Shown: positions 39,761 through 51,317, numbered from the stretch's first letter. The stretch is 64,000 nucleotides of DNA from Synechococcus sp. CS-1329 (GCF_025128055.1 NZ_JAHLYS010000035.1:1-64000); one strand, 5' to 3'. A program made the numbers and translations. Notes: a model not told the origin generated them from the sequence alone.

Positions 39761-41071
39761 TCAGCGGGAGCCTGGGTTGGCTTCTTCGAGCATCACATCG
39801 AAGAGGGTGAGACGCTCGAGCTGGTCGGCCACGGCGATGGCGGTGAGCACCGCAAAGCCGATCGGCAGCAACAGGGAGTAGTTCTTGCTCAGCTCGAAGG
39901 TGAGCAGGATGGCCGTCAGTGGGGTGCGCGTGAGGGCCCCCAGGAAGGCGCCGCCGCCGGCGAACAGCAGCGTGGCCGGGGCATAGGAGAACAGCAGCAG
40001 GCAGACCTGCTGCACCAGCGTGCCCAGGGAGGCGCCCACCACTAGGGCCGGCGCCAGGAAGCCGCCCGGAGCCTCCGCTGCCACGGCAACGGCCGTTCCG
40101 ATCCCCTGAACCCCCAGGGCCAGCAGCGCGGTGGACGGGGTGCTCAGCCCCAGCAGGGCGTTGAGGTCGAGGCGGTCGGGGTTGTCGAAGCTGCCGGGCA
40201 GGAGCGACCAGCCCAGGCCGATCACCAGACCCACCAGCGGCAGCAGCTGCCAGGCCTCCAGGTTCAGCGGCCGCAGGGTCAGGCGCAGCCGCAGGATCCC
40301 CCGCTGGTAGAGCACCGCCAGAGCACCGGCGAGCACCCCCAGCAGCAGCAGGATCGGCACATCCACCAGGCGGAACTCATCAACGTTGCTGGGATAGGGA
40401 ATGACGGGCAGCAGTTCCCGCAGCCAGGCCGGTCCCACCGGAGCCGCCGACAGCAGGCGGGTCCAGGCGATGGTGGCGAAGCTGGCGAAGGCCGCGATGG
40501 CGTTGGTGCGCACATCGGAGCGCTTGAGCAACTCCTCGATCGTGTACATCACGCCTCCGAGGGGGGAGTGGAACACGGCCGCCAGGCCGGCGCCACTGCC
40601 GATGGCCACCGCCACCCGGTGCTGACGGTCGTTGGCTGAGAGCCGATCGGCGGATTCCTTGGCCAACGAGGCCCCGATCTGGATCGATGGCCCTTCCGGC
40701 CCCACCGGGATGCCGCCGCCGATCGCCACGCCACTGGCCAGCAGCTTCACCGCCGCCACCCGCCAGCCCATGGGCACCGGCACCCCCTGGAGCCAGAGCA
40801 TCACCTGCACGATCCCCGACCCCTTGGCTCCGGGCTCCACGCCGCTGATCAGGGCTCCGGCGATGCCGCCCCCCAGGACGCCCATCAGCGGCAGCACGAA
40901 CCAGCGGGGCAGGTGGCTGGCCAGCTGCAGGCGCAGGGCATTGACCGCCTGGATCTCCAGTCCGTAGACCCAGATCGCCACGGTCACGCCGATGCCGATC
41001 ATGTTGACCAGCAGAAAGAGCATCAGCAGGCCCGGGAGCTTGCGCCCTGGGGTTGGTCGCACGACGGCCAT
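39761..41071 (-). CDS. CLC-type chloride channel/transporter
   Basis: 436 residues with about ten membrane segments. CLC selectivity elements are visible: GSGIVQ (helix D-type loop), GIPVGPEGPSIQIGA with the gating glutamate, GSGAGLAAVFHSPLGGVMYTIEE and APGGFLAPALVVGASLG. The presence of the gating Glu fits a Cl-/H+ exchanger as well as a channel. No C-terminal CBS domains are present. It is convergent with rluD, with only 5 nt between stops, and 3 nt after the ABC ATPase gene on the same strand. Confidence 0.93.
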   Translation of the reverse strand: MAVVRPTPGRKLPGLLMLFLLVNMIGIGVTVAIWVYGLEIQAVNALRLQLASHLPRWFVLPLMGVLGGGIAGALISGVEPGAKGSGIVQVMLWLQGVPVPMGWRVAAVKLLASGVAIGGGIPVGPEGPSIQIGASLAKESADRLSANDRQHRVAVAIGSGAGLAAVFHSPLGGVMYTIEELLKRSDVRTNAIAAFASFATIAWTRLLSAAPVGPAWLRELLPVIPYPSNVDEFRLVDVPILLLLGVLAGALAVLYQRGILRLRLTLRPLNLEAWQLLPLVGLVIGLGWSLLPGSFDNPDRLDLNALLGLSTPSTALLALGVQGIGTAVAVAAEAPGGFLAPALVVGASLGTLVQQVCLLLFSYAPATLLFAGGGAFLGALTRTPLTAILLTFELSKNYSLLLPIGFAVLTAIAVADQLERLTLFDVMLEEANPGSR

Positions 41072-41074
41072 GGC

Positions 41075-42694
41075 TCAGGCGGCTGCCGGCAGCCGTGGAC
41101 AGGCCTCCACCAGCTGGCGGGTGATCGGGGCCTGGGGACGCTCGAGCATTGGCCCGGCGGGTCCCTCCTCCACGATCCGGCCCCCATCGAGCACGATCAG
41201 CCGCTGGCAGAAGCCGCTGGCCACCGCCAGGTCGTGGGTCACGAAGATCAGCCCCAAGCCCAGGCGGCCCTGCAGCTGCCGCAGCAGGCCCAGCACCTCC
41301 GCCTGCACTTCGGCGTCGAGCATGCTCACGCTCTCATCGCAGAGCAGCACCTTCGGCTCCAGCACCAGGGCGCGGGCGATGGCCACCCGTTGCTGCTGGC
41401 CGCCGGAGAGCTGGCGCGGCAGGCGGTTTTCGTAGAGCTCCGGCGGCTCCAGCCCCACGGTGGCCAGCCCCTCACGGGCCCTGGCGCGGGCCTCGGAGCG
41501 GCTGGCCAGGCCATGGATCAGCAGGGGGTCTGCCACGGCTTCCCCCACCGTCATGCTCGGATTGAGGCAGGCCAGCGGATCCTGAAACACCATCTGCAGG
41601 TGACGGCGGGCCCGGGCCAGCTCCGCCCCACCCATCCGCAGCAGGTCACGGCCCTCCAGGCGCACGCGGCCACCCCGCACCGGGGCCAGGCCCATCAGGG
41701 CGCGGCAGAGGGTGCTCTTGCCGCAGCCCGAGGCACCCACCACCCCGAGGGTTTCGCCCGGCCCCAGGCGCAGGCTCACCCCATCGACGGCCTTGAGCCA
41801 GCGCTGCCGCCAGGGCGGTGAGGGCAGTGGATGCCAGCAGCGCAGCTCCTCCAGTTCCAGCAGGGGCGCCGCTTCGCCGGAGCCCGGGGTGTGGCTGCCC
41901 TCACGGGCACGGGCCGCGGCCACCAGCCGCTGGCTGAGCGGTGCCTGCGGAGCGCTCAGCAGGCTGATGGCCGGGGCCTCCTCCACCACCTGCCCGTGGT
42001 CGAGAACGGCGATGCGCTGGCACCAGCGCCCGGCCATGGCCAGGTCGTGACTGATCAGCAGCAGGGCACTGCCGCTCTCGCGGCAGAGGTCGGTGAGCTC
42101 GGCCATCACCTGGGCCGCCACTGCCACATCCAGGCTGGTGGTGGGTTCGTCGGCGATCACCAGCGCCGGCTCCAGGGCCATGGCCAGGGCGATCGCCAGC
42201 CGCTGGCGCATGCCGCCGCTGAACTCATGGGGATAGCTGCCGTAGCGGTCAGGGCCGATCCCCACCCGGGCCAGCAGTTGCTGGGCCCGCTGGCGCACCT
42301 GGGCCCGCTTCCAGCTGGGGCGATGGGCCGAGAGGGTGTCGCTGAGGTGCTCACCGATGCGCAGCAGCGGGTTCAGCCGTGTCATCGGGTCCTGGAACAC
42401 CAGCCCCACGGCCTCCCCCCGCAGCTGGCGCAGGGCCGGACGTTTGAGGCTGCGGGGGTCTTCTCCCGCCAGCCGCAGGCCGCCGCTGCAGCGACTGCCG
42501 GGCGGCAGCAACTGCAACACGGCCCGCGCCACGGTGCTCTTGCCGCAACCGGAGGGTCCCACCAGGGCGAGAGTGTCACCGGGGCCGAGGCGCAGATTGA
42601 GGCCATCCAGCGTGGGGGCTCCACTGGCCCCGGGATAGCTCACGACCAGGTCGCTGATCTCCAGCACCGGCTGGGAGGCACGCGTGTCGGCCAT
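41075..42694 (-). CDS. ABC transporter ATPase with two fused nucleotide-binding domains (peptide/nickel type)
   Basis: 539 residues from ATG 42694. The first ATPase has Walker A GPSGCGKST, signature EFSGGMRQR and Walker B ALVIADEPTTSLD. The second has Walker A GASGCGKST, signature QLSGGQQQR and Walker B VLLCDESVSMLD. The order matches fused DppD-DppF/GsiA/YejF proteins that power oligopeptide, glutathione or metal uptake. No permease or binding-protein gene is adjacent, so the transporter partners must be elsewhere. The second Walker B ends ESVSMLD rather than EPTSALD, a conservative change. It is divergent from rsh. Confidence 0.93.
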   Translation of the reverse strand: MADTRASQPVLEISDLVVSYPGASGAPTLDGLNLRLGPGDTLALVGPSGCGKSTVARAVLQLLPPGSRCSGGLRLAGEDPRSLKRPALRQLRGEAVGLVFQDPMTRLNPLLRIGEHLSDTLSAHRPSWKRAQVRQRAQQLLARVGIGPDRYGSYPHEFSGGMRQRLAIALAMALEPALVIADEPTTSLDVAVAAQVMAELTDLCRESGSALLLISHDLAMAGRWCQRIAVLDHGQVVEEAPAISLLSAPQAPLSQRLVAAARAREGSHTPGSGEAAPLLELEELRCWHPLPSPPWRQRWLKAVDGVSLRLGPGETLGVVGASGCGKSTLCRALMGLAPVRGGRVRLEGRDLLRMGGAELARARRHLQMVFQDPLACLNPSMTVGEAVADPLLIHGLASRSEARARAREGLATVGLEPPELYENRLPRQLSGGQQQRVAIARALVLEPKVLLCDESVSMLDAEVQAEVLGLLRQLQGRLGLGLIFVTHDLAVASGFCQRLIVLDGGRIVEEGPAGPMLERPQAPITRQLVEACPRLPAAA

Positions 42695-42799
42695 GGGACG
42701 CGGCAGATCAGAACGTGCAGACCCAGCATGGGGCTGCTGCCGCTGAAGCCGTGGTTTTGTTGCGTGATCTGCATACGATGGGAGCAGAGACGTCCGGTG

Positions 42800-45145
<2,346 letters not shown>

Positions 45146-45254
45146 GCCTCGCGGCGGAACGGCCTGAACGCACCGGTGCACTGCCCCGGCACCCCGAGGA
45201 CCGACCTGGACGCCGCGCCCTGTTTCTAGCCTGCGCGCCACCAAGGGGTTCCGG

Positions 45255-45549
45255 GTGTTGCACCAGCTTTCGAATCCGCTGCTGGCCCTGCCGTTCGAGC
45301 CGTCGCTGGAGGGTCTGGGTCCCGGCTACTGGGATGTGGTGGAGGCGGCAGGCCACGATCGCCACCACCCTGCGGCGCTGGACCCTGCCCGAGCCGCCGG
45401 TGCGTTCCTGCATTGAGCGGATCTGGGCGGCCATCGATGAGCGCGACGACTGGCAGCCTCTGCATGACTGGCTGGACTGGTGCGGATCCAGCCATAGCGC
45501 TGGATCCGGGTGCTCGGCGCTACAGCTTCCTCCGGTGGAATCTGTCTGA
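45255..45549 (+). pseudogene. selO: Probable selO (YdiU) remnant, N- and C-terminal pieces joined
   Basis: In one frame (45255-45416) the start reads NPLLALPFEPSLEGLGPGYWDVVEAA, which resembles the N-terminus of cyanobacterial SelO/YdiU protein adenylyltransferases. Directly after VVEAA the frame changes: in the frame from 45334 the sequence continues with IERIWAAIDERDDWQPLHDWLD, which resembles the C-terminal end of the same family, and stops at 45549. The kinase-like core (over 400 residues) is missing. The simplest reading is a large internal deletion. The family match is from memory of the motifs and is not certain. Confidence 0.4.
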
Positions 45550-45584
45550 ATCACTTCACCGATGTCCCGTTGGCATGTGTGGCC

Positions 45585-45770
45585 ATGACCTCCGAACAAG
45601 CCGCTCAACTGATTGACGACACCCTCGATCTGGTGCATCAACGGCTTCAGGCCCTTGATGCGGGCCAGAAGCGCAGGGAACACAAGGCCCTCGCCGCGGA
45701 ATTCCGCGAGTGGCGTCAGCCCAGCGGCGGTCATATCGATTTGATGCTCTGCCCGGGCTTCGGCGGCTGA
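45585..45770 (+). CDS. Small conserved-looking protein of unknown function
   Basis: 61 residues from ATG 45585. It is helical and charged (SEQAAQLIDDTLDLVHQRLQALDAGQKRREHKALAAEFREW, in two amphipathic stretches) and ends in GGHIDLMLCPGFGG. It has no signal peptide and no membrane segment. The last 40 bases overlap the end of the DUF2062 gene on the other strand. No family was recognised. Codon usage is in line with its neighbours. Confidence 0.5.
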   Translation: MTSEQAAQLIDDTLDLVHQRLQALDAGQKRREHKALAAEFREWRQPSGGHIDLMLCPGFGG

Positions 45771-46261
45771 TGTTCCAGCCAGCGCCAGTAGATCAATCCC
45801 AGCAGGGCTGAGCTGCTGGCCCCGACGATCGTTGAACCCAGCAACAGCCGACTGGAGAACGACCAGCCCAGCTCCCAGAACCCCTCCTGCTGCAGCACCG
45901 CCAGGCTGGGCCAGCCGTGGCCGGGGCCCAGCAGCCAGCAGCCCAGCTGGTAGTTGAACCAGTAGAGCGGCACGTAGGTGAGGGGATTGCTGATCCAGGT
46001 GCCGGCGGCGGCCAGCAGGTGGTTGCCCTTCACCAGGCTGGCCAGTGCCACCCCCAGCAGGGTCTGCAGCCCGAAGAAGGGGAAGCAGCCACAGAACACG
46101 CCGGCCGCTAGGCCGCGGGCCCGCTGACCGTGGCTTCCCTCCTGCTCCCACAGCCAGCGGATCCAGAGCCGGAACCTGCCGCTGGCAGCGGCCCACCAGC
46201 GCCGCCACCCAGACTGGCGGGGACCCTGACCGTCGGGCTGCTTGGACTCGGACGACACCAT
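45731..46261 (-). CDS. DUF2062 membrane protein
   Basis: 176 residues from ATG 46261. The DUF2062 signature is GLAAGVFCGCFPFFGLQTLLGVALASLVKGNHLLAAAGTWISNPLTYVPLYWFNYQLG, shown here as adjoining segments with two membrane helices, and a third helix lies near the C-terminus (LLGSTIVGASSSALLGLIYW). DUF2062 proteins are small inner-membrane proteins of unknown role. The 5' end overlaps the likely mnmE start on the other strand by about 20 nt. Confidence 0.88.
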   Translation of the reverse strand: MVSSESKQPDGQGPRQSGWRRWWAAASGRFRLWIRWLWEQEGSHGQRARGLAAGVFCGCFPFFGLQTLLGVALASLVKGNHLLAAAGTWISNPLTYVPLYWFNYQLGCWLLGPGHGWPSLAVLQQEGFWELGWSFSSRLLLGSTIVGASSSALLGLIYWRWLEHQPPKPGQSIKSI

Positions 46262-47594
46262 TGCTGCGATTGCCACGGCGCTGGCGCCCGGAGAGGGAAG
46301 TGTGGCGATCGTAAGAATCTCTGGACCCCAGGCGGAGGCCATCGGCCGTCAGCTCTTCGATGCCCCCGGCGCTCAGGCCTGGGACAGCCATCGGGTGCTT
46401 TACGGCCATGTGCGCGATCCCGCCAGTGGGGAGCGGCTGGATGAGGCCCTGCTGCTGCTGATGAAGGCACCCCGCAGCTTCACCCGCGAGGACGTGCTGG
46501 AGCTGCACTGCCACGGCGGCCTGATCGCGGTGGCCCGGGTGCTGGAGCTGGTGTTGGCCAGCGGGGCCCGTCGGGCACGGCCGGGGGAATTCAGTCAGCG
46601 GGCCTTCCTCAATGGCCGCCTTGATCTCACCCGCGCCGAGGCGATCAGCGAGCTGATCACTGCCAGAAGCCGGCGGGCGGCCCAGCTGGCGCTGGCGGGC
46701 CTTGACGGTGGCCTGCAGCGGCGGATCAGCGCCCTGCGCGAGCGCCTGCTGGATCAACTGGCGGAGCTGGAGGCCCGGGTTGACTTCGAAGAGGACCTGC
46801 CGCCCCTTGATCCCCAGGCCCTGGTGGCGGAGCTGGAGGCGGTGCGCCAGGAGCTGCAGCTCCTGGTGGCCGAGGCGGGGGTGGGCCAGCTGCTGCGCGA
46901 TGGCCTGAAGGTGGCGATCATCGGTCGCCCCAATGTGGGCAAATCCAGTCTGCTCAATGCCCTCAGCCGCCGGGAGCGGGCGATCGTGACCGAGCTGCCG
47001 GGCACCACCCGCGATCTGCTGGAGAGCGAACTGGTGCTGCAGGGGGTGCCCCTCACCCTGCTGGACACCGCCGGCATTCGCGCCACCGACGACCCGGTGG
47101 AGCGGCTGGGCATCGAGCGCAGCCGCCAGGCCCTGGCCGCCGCCGATGCGGTGCTGCTGCTGGTGGACCTGAGTGAGGGCTGGACCGCCGCTGACAGCGA
47201 ACTCTGTGCCCAGCTGCCCGCTGCGGTGCCGTCGCTGGTGGTGGGCAACAAGGCCGACCGGGCCGCCGGCGACACCCCCGCCCAGGTGGAGGTGGTGATC
47301 AGTGCCCTGGCGGGCCATGGCCTTGAGGAGCTGGCGGTCGCTCTGCTCGCCCGCTGCGGCCACAGCCTCGCTCCGGGGCTGGAGGTGGCGCTGAACGCCC
47401 GCCAGCGGGACCTGGCGGCGGTGGCGGCCACGAGCCTGGCCGGCTCCCTGGAGGCGGCGGCCGCTGGGCTGCCCTGGGATTTCTGGACCATCGACCTGCG
47501 CCAGGCTGCCCGCAGCCTCGGTGAGATCACCGGCGAGGAGGTGAACGAGGCGGTGCTCGATCGGGTCTTCTCCCGTTTCTGCATCGGCAAGTGA
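46242..47594 (+). CDS. mnmE: tRNA uridine-5-carboxymethylaminomethyl modification GTPase
   Basis: 450 residues. MnmE works with MnmG to modify the wobble uridine of certain tRNAs. The N-terminal folate-binding domain begins DTIAAIATALAPGEGSVAIVRISG. The helical domain holds the inserted G domain with GRPNVGKSSLLNAL, GTTRDLLE, DTAGIR and GNKAD. The C-terminal FCIGK has the catalytic cysteine. No ATG is available: a stop lies at 46227, and TTG at 46242 is the only reasonable start before the conserved domain. This overlaps the DUF2062 start on the other strand. Confidence 0.96.
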   Translation: MDSDDTIAAIATALAPGEGSVAIVRISGPQAEAIGRQLFDAPGAQAWDSHRVLYGHVRDPASGERLDEALLLLMKAPRSFTREDVLELHCHGGLIAVARVLELVLASGARRARPGEFSQRAFLNGRLDLTRAEAISELITARSRRAAQLALAGLDGGLQRRISALRERLLDQLAELEARVDFEEDLPPLDPQALVAELEAVRQELQLLVAEAGVGQLLRDGLKVAIIGRPNVGKSSLLNALSRRERAIVTELPGTTRDLLESELVLQGVPLTLLDTAGIRATDDPVERLGIERSRQALAAADAVLLLVDLSEGWTAADSELCAQLPAAVPSLVVGNKADRAAGDTPAQVEVVISALAGHGLEELAVALLARCGHSLAPGLEVALNARQRDLAAVAATSLAGSLEAAAAGLPWDFWTIDLRQAARSLGEITGEEVNEAVLDRVFSRFCIGK

Positions 47595-47616
47595 GCCGGC
47601 CGCCCTGGCGGTCAGG

Positions 47617-48543
47617 ATGGGGGGCCAAGACCGCTCGCCCGTGCTGCCGTTGGCCATCCCCGCGAGTGCCGTCGCCGCCGCCTCTCTGCTGAGCCAGCCC
47701 CAGCTGGAGCCCCTGCTGCGCTCCTGGCTGACGGAGGACATCGGCCGCGGCGACCTCAGCGCAGCGGCGCTGCTGGGCCGGCCGGGCCGGGCCAGCTGGA
47801 CGGCCCGGCGTGGCGGGATCTTCTGCGGTGGTCTGCTGGTGGAGCCGCTGTTTTGCCTGCTGGATGCTTCGGTGCAGGTGCGGCTGTTGGTGGCCGATGG
47901 GGAGCCGATGCAGCCCGATCAACGGCTGCTGGAGCTGGCCGGTCCGGCGACGGCCCTGGTGGCCGGGGAGCGCACGGCCCTCAATCTGGCCATGCGCCTC
48001 TCCGGCATCGCCACCGCCACAGCGGCGCTGGTGGCGGAGCTGAGTGGCAGCGGGGTGGCCCTGGCCGACACCCGCAAGACCACCCCCGGGTTGCGCCTGT
48101 TGGAGAAATATGCGGTGCGCTGCGGCGGCGGCATCAACCATCGCTGCGGCCTCGATGACGCCGCCATGCTCAAGGAGAACCACCTGGCCTGGGCCGGGGG
48201 AGTGGGGCGTGCGGTCGCGGCGGTCCGGTCCGTTGCTCCCTGGCCGGCGCGGGTGATCGTGGAAGCAGAAAGCGCCACCGAGGCCTCCCAGGCGGTGGAG
48301 GCCGGCGCCGACGGGGTGTTGCTGGATGGCTTCTCCCCCGAGGCCCTGCTGGAGCTGGTGCCGCACTTGCGCCGTCAGGCCCTCGGGCGGGGCTCCGCCG
48401 TGGTGCTGGAGGCCTCCGGGGTGGATCCCGCTCAGCTGCGGGCCTATGCCGCCACCGGCATCGATCTGATCTCCAGCAGTGCCGCAATCACCCGCAGCCC
48501 CTGGCTGGATCTGAGCATGCGCTACGAGCCGGTCCTGGCCTGA
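47617..48543 (+). CDS. nadC: Nicotinate-nucleotide pyrophosphorylase (carboxylating)
   Basis: 308 residues. NadC (quinolinate phosphoribosyltransferase) makes nicotinate mononucleotide in NAD synthesis. Marks are TEDIGRGDLSAAAL, GERTALNLAMRLSGIAT, ADTRKTTPGLRLLEKYAV, LKENHLAWAGG, VEAESATEASQAVEAGADGVLLD and the C-terminal LISSSAAI phosphate site. The first 20 residues before the conserved part may be an over-long start. It lies 22 nt after mnmE. Its end overlaps the stpA end by 22 nt. Confidence 0.96.
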   Translation: MGGQDRSPVLPLAIPASAVAAASLLSQPQLEPLLRSWLTEDIGRGDLSAAALLGRPGRASWTARRGGIFCGGLLVEPLFCLLDASVQVRLLVADGEPMQPDQRLLELAGPATALVAGERTALNLAMRLSGIATATAALVAELSGSGVALADTRKTTPGLRLLEKYAVRCGGGINHRCGLDDAAMLKENHLAWAGGVGRAVAAVRSVAPWPARVIVEAESATEASQAVEAGADGVLLDGFSPEALLELVPHLRRQALGRGSAVVLEASGVDPAQLRAYAATGIDLISSSAAITRSPWLDLSMRYEPVLA

Positions 48544-49778
48544 TCGGCCTCCCCCTGCTGGCGTGCCGCCAGGTCGCGGAACCAGCGGATGTATTGCCCC
48601 GGTCCGCCGGCCATGGTGGTGTCGATCCAGAGGGGATCCTCCGGGTCGGTGAGGCCCTCCAGGCGGCCATCGGCCATGGAGGGCCGATCCACTTCGCCGC
48701 CGCTGCTGTCCACCAGCAGCACACGGTTCGCGGTGCCGAAGGCGCCCCCCAGCTCCTGCAGCAGGGTGAGGAAGCCCCGGTCGCTGCCGCCGCGCAGCCA
48801 GCCGCCGCCGGCCCCCGCCGGCTGGGAGGTGATCGTGTCGCCCACCCCCACCAGCCGTGGCATCAGGGCGGGATCAATGCAGCTGGTGCACAGCTCCAGC
48901 AGGCTGGCGTGGTCATGGGGGACGTCGCGCCCATGGAATTCCAGGCCCAGCGGTGCCGTGCCCGTGCGGCGCTGGATCCAGTGATTGATCAGCACCAGCA
49001 GCCCCACCTCCTTGAGGGCGCCGCGCAGCATCAGCTGAAAATCCGTGCTGCCGCTGCTGCTCTGATCCGCCGGCTTGAGCCGTTCCTGCCCACCCTCGCT
49101 GCCCAGATTGGGGGCCAGGTGCAGAAAGAACGATTTCCCCAGCCCGGCTGAGGCCGCTTGCTTCAGCAGGGCCCGCAACAGCTCCAGGGCCAGGGCCTGC
49201 AGATCCCGCCGCCGGGCCGGCTCATCTCCCACCGCCGCCATCAGCGGGTTGAGATTGAGGCTGGGGGAGAGGGGGTTATCGAGCACGGTCATCTCGATCA
49301 GGCCGTTGCGCTGCTCCGGCGCTGCCGCCGGCAGCAGGGCCGGCAGCCGCTGCGCCAGGGCGGCGTGAAGCCACGCCGGCGCGGCGGCCAGGAAGGCCAG
49401 CTCCGCCTCGCTCACCCCCGGGTGCGTGAGCTGGCCGTGGCGGCTCTGGAGCTGCACACCGCCGGCCCCCAGTCCGGGCAGGTACAGCCCCTCGGCGGCT
49501 GGGTCGGCGCTGCCGGCTAAGGCCTGCTCCACCAGCCGGTTGACGCCGCGGCTGCCCTCGTGCTCGCCATTGGTGAGCACGGCGAAGCCACCCTCCAGCT
49601 GTCGGGCGGCCCGCAGGTAGTCGGGGTCCAGCCGGCGCTGTCGCGGGTCGCGCACCAGCTCCATGCAGACCCCATCGAGGTCTTGCACCAGCAGCCATGG
49701 GCGGCCAGCACTGAGCTCCTCCAGCAGTTCCGCGGGGCTGAGGCGGCTGCGGGCTGGTGGCTTCATCGGGGCGCTCAT
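48522..49778 (-). CDS. stpA: Glucosylglycerol-3-phosphate phosphatase
   Basis: 418 residues. It removes phosphate from glucosylglycerol phosphate to give the osmolyte glucosylglycerol. The HAD-like nucleophile motif is LLVQDLDGVCMELVRDP near residue 30, followed by FAVLTNGEHEGSRGVNRLVEQAL, and PRLVGVGDTITSQPAG in the C-terminal half, the StpA arrangement. ATG 49778 is chosen because it overlaps the stop of the upstream glycosidase (ATGA). The partner enzyme GgpS is encoded in the same cluster at 56-57.6 kb. Confidence 0.93.
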   Translation of the reverse strand: MSAPMKPPARSRLSPAELLEELSAGRPWLLVQDLDGVCMELVRDPRQRRLDPDYLRAARQLEGGFAVLTNGEHEGSRGVNRLVEQALAGSADPAAEGLYLPGLGAGGVQLQSRHGQLTHPGVSEAELAFLAAAPAWLHAALAQRLPALLPAAAPEQRNGLIEMTVLDNPLSPSLNLNPLMAAVGDEPARRRDLQALALELLRALLKQAASAGLGKSFFLHLAPNLGSEGGQERLKPADQSSSGSTDFQLMLRGALKEVGLLVLINHWIQRRTGTAPLGLEFHGRDVPHDHASLLELCTSCIDPALMPRLVGVGDTITSQPAGAGGGWLRGGSDRGFLTLLQELGGAFGTANRVLLVDSSGGEVDRPSMADGRLEGLTDPEDPLWIDTTMAGGPGQYIRWFRDLAARQQGEADQARTGS

Positions 49779-51262
49779 GGGGTGGGGTCCCCCAGGATCA
49801 GCGCCGAGCGTCCGGCCAGGACCGTTGTTGTTCCATCCGCCGCCGCCGCGCTCTTCCACAGCAGGGGCAGGTCTGGCGATGGGGGCGTCAGGGGCAGGGG
49901 AGCATCACCGCGGTTGATCGCCACCCAGACCCGTTCGTCGCCCTCGCCGCGATGGAGCAGCACCAGGTCGTCGTGGGGGCTGAGGGCAAAGCTCAGGGCG
50001 TCTGAGCGCAGGGCCGGCAGGCGCCGGCGCAGGGCCGCCAGCTCCCTCAGCCAGCCGGCCAGCTCACCGCCGGGGAGGTGCCAGGGGTAGGCCTCGCGGC
50101 AGCCCGGCTCCGGCCCCCCAGCCAGGCCCATCTCGGTGCCGTAGTACACGCACGGGGCCCCGGGCAGCAGAAAGAGAAACAGCTGGCAGAGCCGCAGGGC
50201 CGCCCCATCACCGCCGAGCACGTGCAGGGCCCTGGGGGTGTCGTGGCCGTCGAGCAGGTTGAGCATGCTGCGGTTCACCGCTGGGCTGTGGCGAGCGAGG
50301 CCCGCAGCGATGCGCTGCTCGAAGCCCCCCCGGTCCAGGGGCTGATAGGGAGGCTCCTGCAGGGCCGGCAGCTTCAGCTGGGCAGGCACGCTGGCGGCGC
50401 CGAAGTAGCCAAGGACGCTCCAGGCCAACGGGTAGTTCATCACCCCGTCGAATCGCCCGCTCTCGAGCCAGGGCCGGGCATCGCCCCAGATCTCGCCCAC
50501 GATCCAGGCCTCCGGGTTCTCAGCGCGCACGGTCCGGCGGAATGCGTCCCAGAAGTCGTCCGGCACCTCATCAGGAACATCCAGTCGCCAGCCGTCGGCA
50601 CCGGCGGCGATCCAGGTGCGCGCCACCTCCAGCAGGTACCGGCGCACCGGCGGATGGTCGTGGCGGAACTTGGGCAGGGCCGGATCATTCCACCAGCAGT
50701 GGTAGCCGCAGCTCTGGCCCGGCGTTGGGTAAGGGTGCAGCGGCCACTGCTCGATATGGAACCAGTGGCGGTAGGGCGAGGCCGGTCCGTTTTCCAGCAG
50801 ATGGTGAAAGGCCCAGAAGCCCCGGCCGCAGTGGTTGAAGACGCCATCGAGGATCAGGCGCATGCCGCGCTGGTGCACGGCCTGGATCAGGGCCTCCAGG
50901 GCAGCGTTGCCCCCCAGCAGCGGATCCACCTGCAGGTAGTCGTAGGCGTGGTAGCGGTGATTGGCCGCCGAGGCGAACACCGGATTCAGCGACAGGCAGG
51001 TGATTCCCAGGTCCTGCAGCTGGCCCAGGGCCTCAATCACCCCATGGAGATCACCCCCCTGGAACCCCTGCAGGGCCGGATCGCTGCCCCACGGCATCAG
51101 CTCCAGGCCCTCCTGGGCCGCCACCCGCCCGCTGCGGCGGAAGCGGTCGGGAAAGATCTGATACACCACGGCGTCCCCCACCCAGGCCGGTGCCGCCGCC
51201 AAGGCTGCAGCCGACGCCGGCAGCGAGGACGGCGGTGGGGTCGCGGCCGTTGCAAATCCCAT
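49775..51262 (-). CDS. GH13 alpha-glycosidase (neopullulanase/cyclomaltodextrinase-like)
   Basis: 495 residues from ATG 51262, which sits before GDAVVYQIFPDRFRRSG; an ATG at 51319 would add a hydrophobic stretch (PLLLVLALVAARLG) and overlap the glpK start. The GH13 catalytic residues are seen: nucleophile Asp in GWRLDVPDEV, acid/base Glu in IVGEIWGDA, and Asp in LLDGHDTPRALH. LILDGVFNHCGRGFWAFH is conserved region I. The small N-terminal domain of true neopullulanases is missing. It is co-translated with stpA, so a role in glucan supply for, or turnover of, glucosylglycerol is possible but inferred. Confidence 0.88.
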   Translation of the reverse strand: MGFATAATPPPSSLPASAAALAAAPAWVGDAVVYQIFPDRFRRSGRVAAQEGLELMPWGSDPALQGFQGGDLHGVIEALGQLQDLGITCLSLNPVFASAANHRYHAYDYLQVDPLLGGNAALEALIQAVHQRGMRLILDGVFNHCGRGFWAFHHLLENGPASPYRHWFHIEQWPLHPYPTPGQSCGYHCWWNDPALPKFRHDHPPVRRYLLEVARTWIAAGADGWRLDVPDEVPDDFWDAFRRTVRAENPEAWIVGEIWGDARPWLESGRFDGVMNYPLAWSVLGYFGAASVPAQLKLPALQEPPYQPLDRGGFEQRIAAGLARHSPAVNRSMLNLLDGHDTPRALHVLGGDGAALRLCQLFLFLLPGAPCVYYGTEMGLAGGPEPGCREAYPWHLPGGELAGWLRELAALRRRLPALRSDALSFALSPHDDLVLLHRGEGDERVWVAINRGDAPLPLTPPSPDLPLLWKSAAAADGTTTVLAGRSALILGDPTP

Positions 51263-51317
51263 CGCTTGCCCCAGTCGTGCCGCAACCAGCGCTAGCACAA
51301 GCAAAAGCGGTTCCTCC

